The notes: a model not told the origin generated them from the letters alone. A stretch of 64,000 nucleotides of DNA from Xanthomonas prunicola (GCF_002846205.1 NZ_PHKV01000007.1:1-64000), one strand, 5' to 3'; counted from the stretch's first letter, positions 8,933 through 17,541 are shown. A program made the numbers and translations.

Positions 8933-9730
8933 ATGGCCCGGATCATCGCCATTGCCAACCAGAAAGGCGGCGTCGGCAAGACCACGACCGCAGTCAATCT
9001 GGCGGCCGGCCTGGCGCGCGCGCCCAAGCGTGTGTTGCTGGTGGATCTGGACTCGCAGGGCAACGCCACCATGGGCAGCGGCATCGACAAGCGCGATGTG
9101 GCCGCCTCCACCTGCGACTTGCTGCTGGGCGAAAACACCGCCGCCGAGATCCGGGTGACCGCACCGGAAGGCTTCGACCTGCTGCCGGGCAACATCGATC
9201 TGACCGCTGCCGAGATCCAGTTGATGGACCAGGGCGAGCGCGAGCAGCGGCTCAAGCGCGCACTGACGCCGATCCGCGACGAATACGACTTCATCCTGAT
9301 CGACTGCCCGCCGGCGTTGTCGCTGCTCACGCTCAATGCATTGACCGCGGCCGATTCGATCATCGTGCCGATGCAGTGCGAGTACTACGCGCTGGAAGGG
9401 CTGACCGCGCTGCTGGAAACCATCGAAGCGCTGCGCGCCAATCTCAATCCGGGGCTGGAAATCGAAGGCGTGCTGCGCACCATGTTCGATATCCGCAACA
9501 ACCTGGCCAATGCGGTGTCGGCGGAGCTGACCGAGCATTTCGGCGACAAGGTGTTCCGCACCATCGTGCCGCGCAATGTGCGCCTGGCCGAGGCGCCCAG
9601 CCATGGCCAGAGCATCGTTGGTTACGACCGCACCTCGCGTGGCGGGGTGGCTTACCTTGGGCTGGCCGGCGAGATCGTGCGCCGCCAGAACGACCGCAAC
9701 AAGGCCGTCCGGCCGGTGGAGACCGTCTGA
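8933..9730 (+). CDS. parA: Chromosome-partitioning ATPase ParA
   Basis: A Walker-type ATPase that binds DNA non-specifically and moves ParB-parS complexes during chromosome segregation. The 265-residue length is typical of chromosomal ParA (Soj). The deviant Walker A box KGGVGKTTT lies at residues 11-19 and the Walker B-type LLVDLDSQGN at about 34-43, followed by FILIDCPPA. There is no N-terminal helix-turn-helix, so it is the chromosomal rather than the plasmid P1 type. A -10-like CATAAT lies about 40 bp upstream (8891). The stop overlaps the parB start by one base. Confidence 0.96.
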   Translation: MARIIAIANQKGGVGKTTTAVNLAAGLARAPKRVLLVDLDSQGNATMGSGIDKRDVAASTCDLLLGENTAAEIRVTAPEGFDLLPGNIDLTAAEIQLMDQGEREQRLKRALTPIRDEYDFILIDCPPALSLLTLNALTAADSIIVPMQCEYYALEGLTALLETIEALRANLNPGLEIEGVLRTMFDIRNNLANAVSAELTEHFGDKVFRTIVPRNVRLAEAPSHGQSIVGYDRTSRGGVAYLGLAGEIVRRQNDRNKAVRPVETV

Positions 9731-10659
9731 TGAACAAGCCGATGCCCGCAAAGAAGCGTGGCCTGGGCCGTGGCCTGGAAGCGCTGTTGGGACCCAAGGG
9801 CGCGGCCGCCGCCGCAGCGCCAAGCGCCGCCAGCGAAGACGCGTTGCAGCCGGGCGACAGCTTGCGCCAGTTGCCGGTGACCCAGTTGCAGCCGGGCAAG
9901 TACCAGCCGCGTCGGGAGATGGACGAGGTCAAGCTGGCCGAGCTGGCGGAGTCGATCAAGGCGCAGGGCGTGATCCAGCCGATCGTGGCGCGCGCGTTGG
10001 CGCCCGGGCAGTTCGAGATCGTGGCCGGCGAACGCCGCTGGCGCGCCTCGCAGCTGGCCGGGCTGACCGAGGTGCCGGTGGTGGTGCGCGAGCTGGACGA
10101 TCGCACCGTCATCGCAATGGCGCTGATCGAAAACATCCAGCGCGAAGACCTCAATCCGCTGGAAGAAGCGCAGGCGCTACAGCGGCTGATCGACGAATTT
10201 TCGCTGACCCACGCCGAAGCCGCCGGCGCAGTGGGGCGTTCGCGTGCGTCGGTCTCCAACCTGCTGCGGTTGCTGGAATTGCCGGTGGCGATCCGCGTGC
10301 TGCTGGAAACCCGCCGCCTGGAAATGGGCCATGCGCGTGCGCTGCTCACGCTGGCGCCGGAATTGGCCAGCAAGCTGGCGCAGGAAGCGGCCGACCAGGG
10401 CTGGTCGGTGCGCGAAGTCGAACACCGTGCGCAGCAGTTCGCCGCCGGCAAGGTGCCCGGCTCGCTGCGCAAGGGCAAACCGGCGCCGGTAGCCCCACAG
10501 GCCGATATCGCCTCGCTGGAAACCGAACTGTCCGAGTCGCTGGGCACCAAGGTGGTGTTCAATCACGGCCGCGGCGGCAAGGGCAAGCTGGTGATCCATT
10601 ACACCGATCTGGACACGCTGGACGGCGTGCTCGAACGCCTACGTCTGCAGCGCAGCTGA
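9730..10659 (+). CDS. parB: Chromosome-partitioning protein ParB
   Basis: A CTPase/DNA-binding protein that loads at parS and spreads along DNA. It is 309 residues. The N terminus KKRGLGRGLEALLG is the ParA-interacting segment. The ParB/Srx domain follows, with GERRWRASQLAGL (CTP-binding box II) and ENIQREDLNPLEEA at about 136-150. The central helix-turn-helix (GRSRASVSNLLRLLELP) and a C-terminal dimerisation domain complete it. ATG overlaps the parA stop (TGATG), so the pair is translationally coupled. I saw no parS palindrome in the window. Confidence 0.96.
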   Translation: MNKPMPAKKRGLGRGLEALLGPKGAAAAAAPSAASEDALQPGDSLRQLPVTQLQPGKYQPRREMDEVKLAELAESIKAQGVIQPIVARALAPGQFEIVAGERRWRASQLAGLTEVPVVVRELDDRTVIAMALIENIQREDLNPLEEAQALQRLIDEFSLTHAEAAGAVGRSRASVSNLLRLLELPVAIRVLLETRRLEMGHARALLTLAPELASKLAQEAADQGWSVREVEHRAQQFAAGKVPGSLRKGKPAPVAPQADIASLETELSESLGTKVVFNHGRGGKGKLVIHYTDLDTLDGVLERLRLQRS

Positions 10660-10694
10660 TCGCTGTTGCGCATCCAACTGGATCCTCGCCGGCC

Positions 10695-11003
10695 ATGAAT
10701 CCCGCCAAGGTGGACCGCCAGCATCTGCTGCAGCTGACCGACCTGCCCAACGTCGGGCCGGCCTGCGAAAAGGATCTACGTCTGATCGGCATCCGCGTGC
10801 CTGCGCAGCTACGCGGTCGCGATGCCTACGACATGCATGCACAGCTGTGCCTGCGCACCGGCGTACTGCACGACCCGTGCGTGATCGATGTGTTCCTGTC
10901 GATCGTGCGCTTCATGGAAGGCGAGGCGGCGCAGCCGTGGTGGAATTTCAGCGCCGAACGCAAGGCCAAGCTCGCCAGCGAAGCACCGCTCGCCCTGCGG
11001 TGA
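10695..11003 (+). CDS. Helix-hairpin-helix protein, Cdd1/'pathogenicity locus' family
   Basis: A 102-residue protein with a helix-hairpin-helix-like N-terminal half (LLQLTDLPNVGPACEKDLRL, then IGIRVPAQL) and a C-terminal part with CLRTGVLHDPCVIDVFLS and WWNFSAERK. This combination matches the small Cdd1-type 'pathogenicity locus' family (PF11731, recalled), whose biochemical role is unknown. The 36-bp gap after parB suggests it can be transcribed with parAB. The first hairpin suggests nucleic-acid contact, but this is inferred. Confidence 0.8.
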   Translation: MNPAKVDRQHLLQLTDLPNVGPACEKDLRLIGIRVPAQLRGRDAYDMHAQLCLRTGVLHDPCVIDVFLSIVRFMEGEAAQPWWNFSAERKAKLASEAPLALR

Positions 11004-11207
11004 ACGAAGACGCATGACGCGCTGTAGCCTTTATTCTGAGCACCGCATGAGCGGCGACCACCGCCAATCGCATCTGGCGCGCTGCGCACCGCAGGCGCAT
11101 CAACGGCATCAAAACGCCGACGCCGCAGGCGGCCCTGTCTGCGGCGCGCCGCACCTGCAGATCCGTTGGGCCGGCCTTTTGTTTGCGTATTTCCCAGGAC
11201 CACAGCC

Positions 11208-12173
11208 ATGACCATTCTCGTCACCGGCGCTGCCGGTTTCATCGGTGCTTACACGTGCCGCGCGCTGGCGGCACGCGGCGAGGCGGTGGTTGGGTTGGAC
11301 AACTACAACAGCTACTACGATCCGCAGCTCAAGCACGACCGCGTGGCGGCGCTGTGCCCCGGCATCGATATCCGCACGCTGGACCTCACCGATCGCGATG
11401 GCCTGGCCGCATTGTTCGATGAGATCCAGCCCACCCGCGTGGTGCATCTGGCTGCGCAGGCAGGTGTGCGGTATTCGCTGGAAAACCCGTCTGCCTATGT
11501 CGACAGCAACCTGGTTGGCTTCGTCAACATGCTCGAACTGTGCCGACACCGGGGCGTGCAGCACCTGGTATATGCGTCCAGCAGCTCGGTGTACGGCGAT
11601 TCGGCCACGCCGCCGTTTTCCGAAGACCAGCGTGTGGATCAGCCGCGCTCGTTGTACGCGGCGACCAAGGCGGCCAATGAGCTGATGGGGTACACCTACG
11701 CGCAGCTGTACGGTCTGCGCGCGACCGGGCTGCGCTTCTTTACCGTGTACGGGCCGTGGGGCCGCCCGGACATGGCACCGTTGATCTTCAGCCGCGCGGT
11801 GCTGGCGGGGCGGCCGATCGAGGTGTTCAACCACGGCAAGATGCAGCGCGATTTCACCTTCGTCGACGACATCGTGTCCGGCGTGCTGGGCGCGCTGGAC
11901 ACGCCCAGCAGCGAGCCGGTGCCGCACCGGGTGTTCAACCTGGGCAACCACACGCCGGTGGAGCTGGAATATTTCATCGACGTGATCGCGCAGGCCGCCG
12001 ACCGCCCAGCCGAGAAGGTCTACCGGCCGATGCAGCCGGGCGACATGATCCGCACCATGGCCGACACACAGCGCGCGCAGGCGGCGTTCGGGTTCGACCC
12101 GGCTACCCCGGTCGAGCGTGGATTGCCGCAGGTAGTGGCCTGGTGCCGGCAGTATTTCGGCGAGCGCGCCTAG
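11208..12173 (+). CDS. NAD-dependent sugar-nucleotide epimerase, probable UDP-glucuronate 4-epimerase
   Basis: An extended short-chain dehydrogenase of 321 residues. It has the NAD-binding TGAAGFIG motif at residues 5-12, the catalytic Ser/Thr (SSSSVYGD at about 121), the YxxxK pair in SLYAATKAANE at about 147-151 and RDFTFVDDIV at about 213, a segment typical of UDP-glucuronate/galacturonate 4-epimerases such as LpsL/CapI. The substrate is inferred from resemblance. The in-frame ATG at 11166 is rejected because it adds a non-conserved tail. It precedes glycosyltransferase genes, which fits a role in lipopolysaccharide or polysaccharide precursor supply. Confidence 0.88.
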   Translation: MTILVTGAAGFIGAYTCRALAARGEAVVGLDNYNSYYDPQLKHDRVAALCPGIDIRTLDLTDRDGLAALFDEIQPTRVVHLAAQAGVRYSLENPSAYVDSNLVGFVNMLELCRHRGVQHLVYASSSSVYGDSATPPFSEDQRVDQPRSLYAATKAANELMGYTYAQLYGLRATGLRFFTVYGPWGRPDMAPLIFSRAVLAGRPIEVFNHGKMQRDFTFVDDIVSGVLGALDTPSSEPVPHRVFNLGNHTPVELEYFIDVIAQAADRPAEKVYRPMQPGDMIRTMADTQRAQAAFGFDPATPVERGLPQVVAWCRQYFGERA

Positions 12174-12551
12174 CGCTTGTTGGGGGTTGCTGGGACAGGC
12201 AGGTCTGCGATTGAGGGCGCGCAGCGGGAGTTTTGCGGCTGCCGTGCGCTGCCGGCTCAAAGGCGTGGCGTCGCATGGACCTCACGGCCATTGCCGCCCG
12301 GACAGCCCCTGTGCGCGAGGCGACAATGCAGCGTGCGGTGCAAGATTCCTGCGCTACTGCGCTGAAGAGATCTGGCATGCCTCCTGGTCCGTATGCGGGT
12401 CGCCGCCTTCCTGTGCCCGCCGTGCGTGCTACAGGCCGCTTTCCCGCCCCTGCAGTGCGCATAACGCGTGCATGCTTCATGCCTGACTCAGAGAGTCAGG
12501 GCACAATGCGCGATCTTTTTCGTTCAGCCTTCATCCGGCCACCCCGCATCT
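12174..12551. other. Intergenic stretch with a short inverted repeat
   Basis: 378 bp between the epimerase and the GT2 gene. I see no gene. It contains the 8-bp-arm inverted repeat listed at 12482-12500. Confidence 0.5.
12482..12500. promoter_or_regulatory. Perfect inverted repeat upstream of the GT2 gene
   Basis: CCTGACTC at 12482-12489 and GAGTCAGG at 12493-12500 pair perfectly around AGA, 52 bp upstream of the GT2 start. No T-run follows, so an operator or mRNA leader hairpin is more likely than a terminator. Confidence 0.45.
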
Positions 12552-13274
12552 ATGAGCCAACCTCAGCTGTCCGTCGTCGTCCCGGTGTTCAACGAGCGCG
12601 ATAACGTCGCCATGCTGGTGGGCGAAATCGTCAGCGCCTTGCGCGGCGTGGTGGGCTTCGAAATCGTCTATGTCGACGACCATTCGCGCGACGACACGCT
12701 CGCAGTGCTGCAGGGTCTGAAGAGCACCACGCCGGAACTGCGCGTGCTGCATCACATGACCCAGAGCGGCCAGAGCACGGCGGTGCGCAGCGGGGTGAAG
12801 GCCGCACGCGCCAGCTGGATCGCCACGCTCGATGGCGACGGCCAGAACGACCCGGCCGATATCCCCAAGCTGCTGATCGCGCGCAGCCAGGCCGAGGCGC
12901 AGGTGAAGCTGTTCGCCGGCTGGCGGGTCAATCGCCAGGATTCCGGCTCCAAGCGCTGGGCCAGCAAGTGGGCCAACGCGATCCGCTCGCGCATGCTGCG
13001 CGACAACACGCCCGATACCGGCTGCGGCATCAAACTGTTCGAGCGCGAGGCGTTTTTGGACCTTCCCTATTTCGACCACATGCACCGCTACCTGCCGGCA
13101 CTGATGCAGCGCGCCGGCTGGCGCACGGTAAGCGTGCCGGTCAATCACCGCCATCGCACCGCTGGCGTCTCCAAGTACAACAATCTCAATCGCGCGTTGG
13201 TGGGCATCCGCGACCTGCGCGGTGTGGCGTGGCTGATCACCCGCAGCAAGCGCACCGTGGTGCAGGAACGCTGA
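12552..13274 (+). CDS. GT2-family glycosyltransferase, dolichol/undecaprenol-phosphate sugar synthase type
   Basis: A GT-A fold enzyme of 240 residues that most resembles transferases moving a sugar from a nucleotide donor to polyprenyl phosphate (DPM1/ArnC type). Visible features are LSVVVPVFNERDNV at the N terminus, YVDDHSRDDT (first Asp of the nucleotide site), the metal-binding ATLDGDGQNDP and the later GCGIKLFER. It has no C-terminal membrane helices, unlike ArnC, which suggests it relies on a partner. The next gene, which overlaps its stop by one base, encodes a small LAB_N membrane protein. Start ATG at 12552 is chosen to give the family N terminus. Confidence 0.9.
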   Translation: MSQPQLSVVVPVFNERDNVAMLVGEIVSALRGVVGFEIVYVDDHSRDDTLAVLQGLKSTTPELRVLHHMTQSGQSTAVRSGVKAARASWIATLDGDGQNDPADIPKLLIARSQAEAQVKLFAGWRVNRQDSGSKRWASKWANAIRSRMLRDNTPDTGCGIKLFEREAFLDLPYFDHMHRYLPALMQRAGWRTVSVPVNHRHRTAGVSKYNNLNRALVGIRDLRGVAWLITRSKRTVVQER

Positions 13275-13615
13275 TGGACCCGTCCTTTCTCGATCAACAA
13301 CTGACCTGGCTGTACTGGACCGGCATCCATGTCACCGGTTGGAAGCTGATTGGCTATGTCGGCGCGCTGATGTTCGGCGGCCGCTGGCTGGTGCAGTTCG
13401 TCGCTTCCAAGCGCGCCGGCAAGCCGGTGATTCCACGCCTGTTCTGGTACATGAGCGTGGTCGGCAGCCTGATGACGCTGAGCTATTTCGTGTTTTCGGC
13501 CAAGCAGGATTCGGTCGGTGTGCTGCAGAACCTGTTCCCGGCGTTTACCGCGTTTTACAGCCTGTATCTGGATGTGAAGCATCGCGGATGGAAGCGGGAC
13601 CGCGCGGGCCACTGA
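13274..13615 (+). CDS. Small membrane protein with lipid-A-disaccharide-synthase N-terminal (LAB_N) domain
   Basis: A 113-residue protein with about three membrane helices. The sequence W-x-x-I-G-Y-V-G-A-L-M-F-G-G-R-W and SYFVFSAKQDSVGVLQNLFP matches the LAB_N domain, which is found fused to some LpxB proteins and as separate proteins next to GT2 and ArnT-like genes. Its start overlaps the GT2 stop (TGATG), so the two are coupled and probably work together on lipid-linked sugar for lipid A or another envelope glycolipid. The usual third partner, a large GT39/ArnT-like membrane transferase, is not in this window. Confidence 0.9.
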   Translation: MDPSFLDQQLTWLYWTGIHVTGWKLIGYVGALMFGGRWLVQFVASKRAGKPVIPRLFWYMSVVGSLMTLSYFVFSAKQDSVGVLQNLFPAFTAFYSLYLDVKHRGWKRDRAGH

Positions 13616-13616
13616 G

Positions 13617-13645
13617 GCCGGGATTGGGGATTGGGGACTTCAATC
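13617..13645 (+). repeat. GGGATTGGGGATTGGGGACT intergenic repeat
   Basis: Directly after the LAB_N stop, three G-rich units of about 7 bp are repeated in tandem. They belong to the same family as the repeats at 7341-7451. Confidence 0.7.
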
Positions 13646-13682
13646 TTTGATCCGTAGCGTCTGGTTAGGACGTTTGTTTGGT

Positions 13683-13958
13683 GATCGATCGGTGTTGATG
13701 GGTGCCTTGGCGTGTTGAGGCAATCCGGGTGCGTGTGTCGATGCGTGGCGCATCGCTAAGCACTTCTCTGGCGATTGATCGTCGTTGACGATTGCCTTGG
13801 CGCGTGAATGCGATCCGGGTGCATATGCCATGCATCGCATCTCCGCGACTCGGGTTTTTTGCGTTGTGATCAATCGTGGTTGACGAGCGCCTGAGCACGT
13901 TGACGTGATCCGCAGGCGTCGGCAGACGCGCTACGTAGCACCCAGATGCTTGACGATA
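13683..13958 (+). repeat. Three degenerate tandem copies of a ~90-bp repeat
   Basis: Copies begin at 13683, 13773 and 13868 (periods 90 and 95 bp). Shared blocks include GATCGATCG/GATTGATCG/GATCAATCG, then GTTGAyG, GCCTTGGCrYGT and GATCCGGGTGC or close variants. Copy 1 also contains a small hairpin (GATGCG at 13740, CGCATC at 13749). The copies are diverged and non-coding. They sit just upstream of a RAYT-family gene. Confidence 0.7.
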
Positions 13959-14067
13959 GCGCTGAGGATTCATGCCTGTTTCCGGACACGCCGCTGCGCG
14001 CCTAGCCGACGCGATGATGGGGTGCCCGCCGATGTTGGCCCTGTCGTGTTGCGGCCAGGCTGTGGTC

Positions 14068-14601
14068 ATGTCCAGCGCGTCCTTTCATCGCCCGATGTCG
14101 ATGCCAACGCGTGAGACAGCGTATTGGCATCTGCGGCTGCCCACGCATCAGAACGTGCCGTTGTTCGCGGACTGGCGCTGCGCCCGCGCAGCAGCTGCCA
14201 GCTTGGCGCTGCCACGGCAGTGGCCAAGTGCGCAATTGCTCTGCTGGGTGCTGCTGCCGGACGCATGGTGTGGGTTGCTGCAGGCACCGAGCAAGGCGGT
14301 GTTGCTGCAATTGGCCGCGACCGCGCGGCTGATGGCGGCCGATGCAGTCAATCGCGCACGCGGACGTGGCGGAACAGTGTGGCAGCCGCAGATGCAGATT
14401 TCGGCGCTACCGCTGCAGGGCGATCATCGACAATTCGCCCGCACATTGGTCGCACTCCCGCTGCGTGCGGGGCTAGCCGAGCAGATCGGCGGGTATCCGT
14501 ACTGGGACGCAGTGTGGTTGTTGCCTGAAGATCACACTGCCGCACCAATCCACGCGCCACACGCCCCTGCAGAGCTCAGCGGCATCGATGGAACACGGTG
14601 A
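14068..14601 (+). CDS. Degenerate RAYT (REP-associated tyrosine transposase-like) protein lacking catalytic residues
   Basis: The protein aligns by eye along most of the RAYT/Y1 transposase fold: YWHLRLPTHQNVPLFADW, then LLCWVLLPDAWCGLLQ, then AVNRARGRGGTVWQP, then LPLRAGLAEQIGGYPYWDAV. In active RAYTs the HUH motif is PDHxH. Here both His are replaced (PDAWC). The nucleophilic Tyr of the RYVVANP-type segment is Thr (ARTLVALP). It should therefore be unable to cut DNA in the usual way. Possible starts are ATG 14068, 14095 or 14101. None has a strong ribosome site, and the frame stays open back to 13972. The frame has no internal stops, so it may be retained as a non-catalytic DNA-binding protein, or be a recent relic. 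Confidence 0.75.
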   Translation: MSSASFHRPMSMPTRETAYWHLRLPTHQNVPLFADWRCARAAAASLALPRQWPSAQLLCWVLLPDAWCGLLQAPSKAVLLQLAATARLMAADAVNRARGRGGTVWQPQMQISALPLQGDHRQFARTLVALPLRAGLAEQIGGYPYWDAVWLLPEDHTAAPIHAPHAPAELSGIDGTR

Positions 14602-14711
14602 GGACACTTTATGCCGGGCCGGTATCGGTTGACAGGCAAGTGCGCCCCGCGCCGGTCCAGCTGCGCTGCCTCTCACCAGGCAGCGCAGCTGGCGGGCCCC
14701 TCATCTGGCAA

Positions 14712-17060
14712 TCAGAACGCCAAGGGGTGCGCAGGCAATAACGCCTGCAGTTCTTCGCGGAACAGCGTGCGAATCCGCTGCAATGCGGCCTCGCTATCGG
14801 CTTCGAAACGAAGCACCAGGATCGGCGTGGTGTTGGACGCGCGTACCAGGCCCCAGCCGTCGATGAAATCCGCCCTCAGGCCATCAATGGTCGACAGCCG
14901 TGCCGATTCGAACGGCGATTCTTCGCCGGTCTGCGCACGCTCGACAAAACGCGCAACCAGCGCATGCGCATCGCCCTCCACCGGCACCTTGATCTCCGGC
15001 GTGGAGACACTTTCGGGCAAGGCGTCCAACACCTCGGACGGGGTCTCCTCGCGCTGGGCGAGAATTTCCAGCAAGCGTGCGGCCGCGTAGATACCGTCAT
15101 CGAAGCCGTACCAGCGTTCCTTGAAGAAGAAGTGCCCGCTCATCTCGCCGGCCAGTTCGGCGTCGGTCTCGCGCATTTTGGACTTGATCAGCGAATGTCC
15201 GGTCTTCCACATCAACGGGCTGCCGCCATTGCGCAACACGTAGTCGGACAGCTTGCCAGTGCACTTCACGTCATAGATGACCAACGCGCCGGGATTGCGC
15301 TGCAGCACATCGGCGGCAAACAGCATCAGCAGGCGGTCGGGGAACACCACCGTGCCTTCCTTGGTCACCACGCCCAGGCGATCGGCGTCGCCATCGAAAG
15401 CTACGCCGATATCTGCATCGAAGCGTTGCACCATCCTCACCAGATCGTCGAGGTTGTGCGGTTCGCTCGGGTCGGGGTGATGGTTGGGAAAAGTGCCGTC
15501 GATATCGCAATACAACGGCACCACTTCGGCGCCGATCGCTTCCAGCAGGCGCGGCGCGATCTCGCCGGCCACGCCGTTGCCGGCGTCCACCACCACCTTG
15601 ATCGGTCGATCAAGCTGCACGTCGTCGGCAATGCGCTGGATGTAAGCATCGCTGAGGTCGCGCTGCTCCAGCTCGCCGGGCGTGCCGGCGATATGCAGGC
15701 GGCCTTCGTTGATGCGCTGGTGCAATTCGGCAATGGCGTCGCCGGACAACGTCTCGCCACCAACCACGATCTTGAAGCCGTTGTAGTCCGGCGGATTGTG
15801 GCTGCCAGTCACCGCCACGCAGCTGCCGGCGCGCAGCTCGTAGGCGCCGAAGTACACCACCGGTGTCGGCGCCAAGCCGATGTCGGTGACATTGCAGCCA
15901 GCGCGGCGAAGGCCTTCGATCAGGCCATTCGTCAACTCCGGCCCGGACAGCCGGCCGTCGCGGCCGACCACCACATCGCGCAGGCCCTGCGCCTGCATCA
16001 CACTGCCGATGGCCTGGCCGATCAAGGCGGCAACGCCGGGGTTGAGGTCTTTGCCGACCACGCCGCGGATGTCGTAGGCGCGGAACATCTCGGTGGCGAT
16101 CTGCACCGCCGGCACCAACACCGGCGGCGCTGCGGGCGAGGTGTCGGCGTCCAGCGCGCGCGCTTCACTGGCAATACTGGCGTCGTGCTGCAGGCTCTGA
16201 CTGAAGGTGGGTTCGTCGGCGCTGGATAGGCTGGCAACCCGGCGTCGTGGCAAGGCCACCTGCCCCCGGCTGGCCAGCACCAGCAGCACCGCAATGAGTA
16301 GCAGCAACGCCGCGACAATGGCGCAACCGACGGCACCCAGTCCCAATGGGCCGCTACCGCCTTGCGGCACCGCTGCGGCCACGCGCAGGCCGCTGGTACC
16401 GAGCGGTTTGGCCAGCGTTTCGGCCGCATCGGACAAACCGGCATCCCCCTGCTGGGCCACGTTGTAGCTGCCCTGACGCAGTGCCAGATAGGCGCTGCCG
16501 GGCACCGCAATCGCGTCCATCGGGCCGGTCAGGCGCAATAGCGGCAAGCGTGCATACGCCACCGCCGGCTGCCCGCCCAGGCGCACTGCGGCAGCCACGC
16601 CCAAACGAACCTGTTTGGCGTCGCGCACCACGCGGACCTGCGCATGGTCGGCCACCTGCGCCGATTCGAGCAGGCTCAGACGCGCGTAACCGAAATCCTT
16701 CGGGTTGGCATAGGCCGCGGCAAGGTCTCCAGGCAACAGCTGCACATCCTCGGTGCCCTTGAAGCGCTCGCGGATCGCTGAGGCGGCCGCCAGCGCGTCG
16801 CCGCCGGCCAGCGCAGCGACGACCGGCGGCTGCTTGAGCACGGCGTCGAGCTGACTGGCCTGCGTGGCCATCGCCTGGCCGACGTCCTGCACTGCGCGGT
16901 CGCGCGCCTGCTCCAGGTCCTGCGCCACCGCGTCTTGGCGCCACTGCGCATAACTGTTCCAGCCGAACCACGCGGCCAGCAGCAGCAATACGCCCCCCAA
17001 CACCGGACCACTCGTACGCACGCTCGACATCGACTGCCTGCGCTCGTTCGCCTTGCTCAT
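14712..17060 (-). CDS. Membrane-anchored phosphomannomutase/phosphoglucomutase (AlgC-like) with long N-terminal extension
   Basis: The C-terminal ~455 residues are an alpha-D-phosphohexomutase interconverting hexose-6- and -1-phosphates for exopolysaccharide and LPS precursors. It starts at EMFRAYDIRGVVG (about 325) and has the phosphoserine loop TGSHNPPDYNG (about 417), the metal loop FDGDADR (about 555) and RASNTTPILVLRFEA near the end. The N-terminal ~320 residues hold a membrane helix at about 18-36, an extracytoplasmic region and a second helix at about 245-268, a layout like a sensor domain. Start ATG 17060 follows GGGGAAATC and lies 13 bp after dut's stop. A further in-frame codon at 17102 would overlap dut. 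The gene ends the coaBC-dut-algC-like operon. Confidence 0.92.
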   Translation of the reverse strand: MSKANERRQSMSSVRTSGPVLGGVLLLLAAWFGWNSYAQWRQDAVAQDLEQARDRAVQDVGQAMATQASQLDAVLKQPPVVAALAGGDALAAASAIRERFKGTEDVQLLPGDLAAAYANPKDFGYARLSLLESAQVADHAQVRVVRDAKQVRLGVAAAVRLGGQPAVAYARLPLLRLTGPMDAIAVPGSAYLALRQGSYNVAQQGDAGLSDAAETLAKPLGTSGLRVAAAVPQGGSGPLGLGAVGCAIVAALLLLIAVLLVLASRGQVALPRRRVASLSSADEPTFSQSLQHDASIASEARALDADTSPAAPPVLVPAVQIATEMFRAYDIRGVVGKDLNPGVAALIGQAIGSVMQAQGLRDVVVGRDGRLSGPELTNGLIEGLRRAGCNVTDIGLAPTPVVYFGAYELRAGSCVAVTGSHNPPDYNGFKIVVGGETLSGDAIAELHQRINEGRLHIAGTPGELEQRDLSDAYIQRIADDVQLDRPIKVVVDAGNGVAGEIAPRLLEAIGAEVVPLYCDIDGTFPNHHPDPSEPHNLDDLVRMVQRFDADIGVAFDGDADRLGVVTKEGTVVFPDRLLMLFAADVLQRNPGALVIYDVKCTGKLSDYVLRNGGSPLMWKTGHSLIKSKMRETDAELAGEMSGHFFFKERWYGFDDGIYAAARLLEILAQREETPSEVLDALPESVSTPEIKVPVEGDAHALVARFVERAQTGEESPFESARLSTIDGLRADFIDGWGLVRASNTTPILVLRFEADSEAALQRIRTLFREELQALLPAHPLAF

Positions 17061-17073
17061 GTGATTTCCCCCG

Positions 17074-17541
17074 TCAGCGCACGCCGGTGTGGCCGAATCC
17101 ACCCGCTCCCCGCGCGCTGTCCACGAAAGTATCCACCACTTGCAAGCCCACGCGCACGATCGGCAGGATCACCAGCTGCGCGATGCGGTCGCCCGGCTCG
17201 ATGGTGAAGGCCTCTCGACCGCGATTCCAGGTGCTGATCAGCAGCGGCCCCTGGTAATCCGCATCGATGAGGCCGGTACCGTTGCCGAGCACGATGCCGT
17301 GGCGATGACCCAGCCCCGAGCGCGGCAGGATCACCGCGCACAGCTGCGGATCGGATAGATGGATCGCGATACCGCTGGGGATCAGGGCCGCATCGCCCGG
17401 CTGCAGCGTCATCGGCGCTTCCAGCGCGGCACGCAGATCCATGCCTGCGCTGGATTCGGTGGCATAGGCCGGCAGCGGCCACAGATCGCCGAAGCGCGGG
17501 TCGAGCAACTTCACCTGCAAGGACTGGGTCGGGGTGCTCAT
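17074..17541 (-). CDS. dut: Deoxyuridine 5'-triphosphate nucleotidohydrolase
   Basis: Hydrolyses dUTP to dUMP and pyrophosphate, which limits uracil in DNA and feeds dTMP synthesis. The 155-residue protein forms the usual trimeric dUTPase. Motifs are visible: AGMDLRA (motif I), [10 protein letters not shown] (II), [11 protein letters not shown] (III, catalytic Asp), and at the C terminus [12 protein letters not shown] (V). The ATG overlaps the coaBC stop (ATGA), so translation is coupled. Members of the coaBC-dut pair are commonly adjacent in gammaproteobacteria. Confidence 0.97.
   Translation of the reverse strand: MSTPTQSLQVKLLDPRFGDLWPLPAYATESSAGMDLRAALEAPMTLQPGDAALIPSGIAIHLSDPQLCAVILPRSGLGHRHGIVLGNGTGLIDADYQGPLLISTWNRGREAFTIEPGDRIAQLVILPIVRVGLQVVDTFVDSARGAGGFGHTGVR

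Larger units (their letters stand above)
13616..14067. other. Repeat-rich intergenic region
   Basis: This stretch holds a G-rich repeat (13617-13645) and three degenerate tandem copies of a ~90-bp unit. Open frames that cross it are products of the repeats. Confidence 0.6.
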
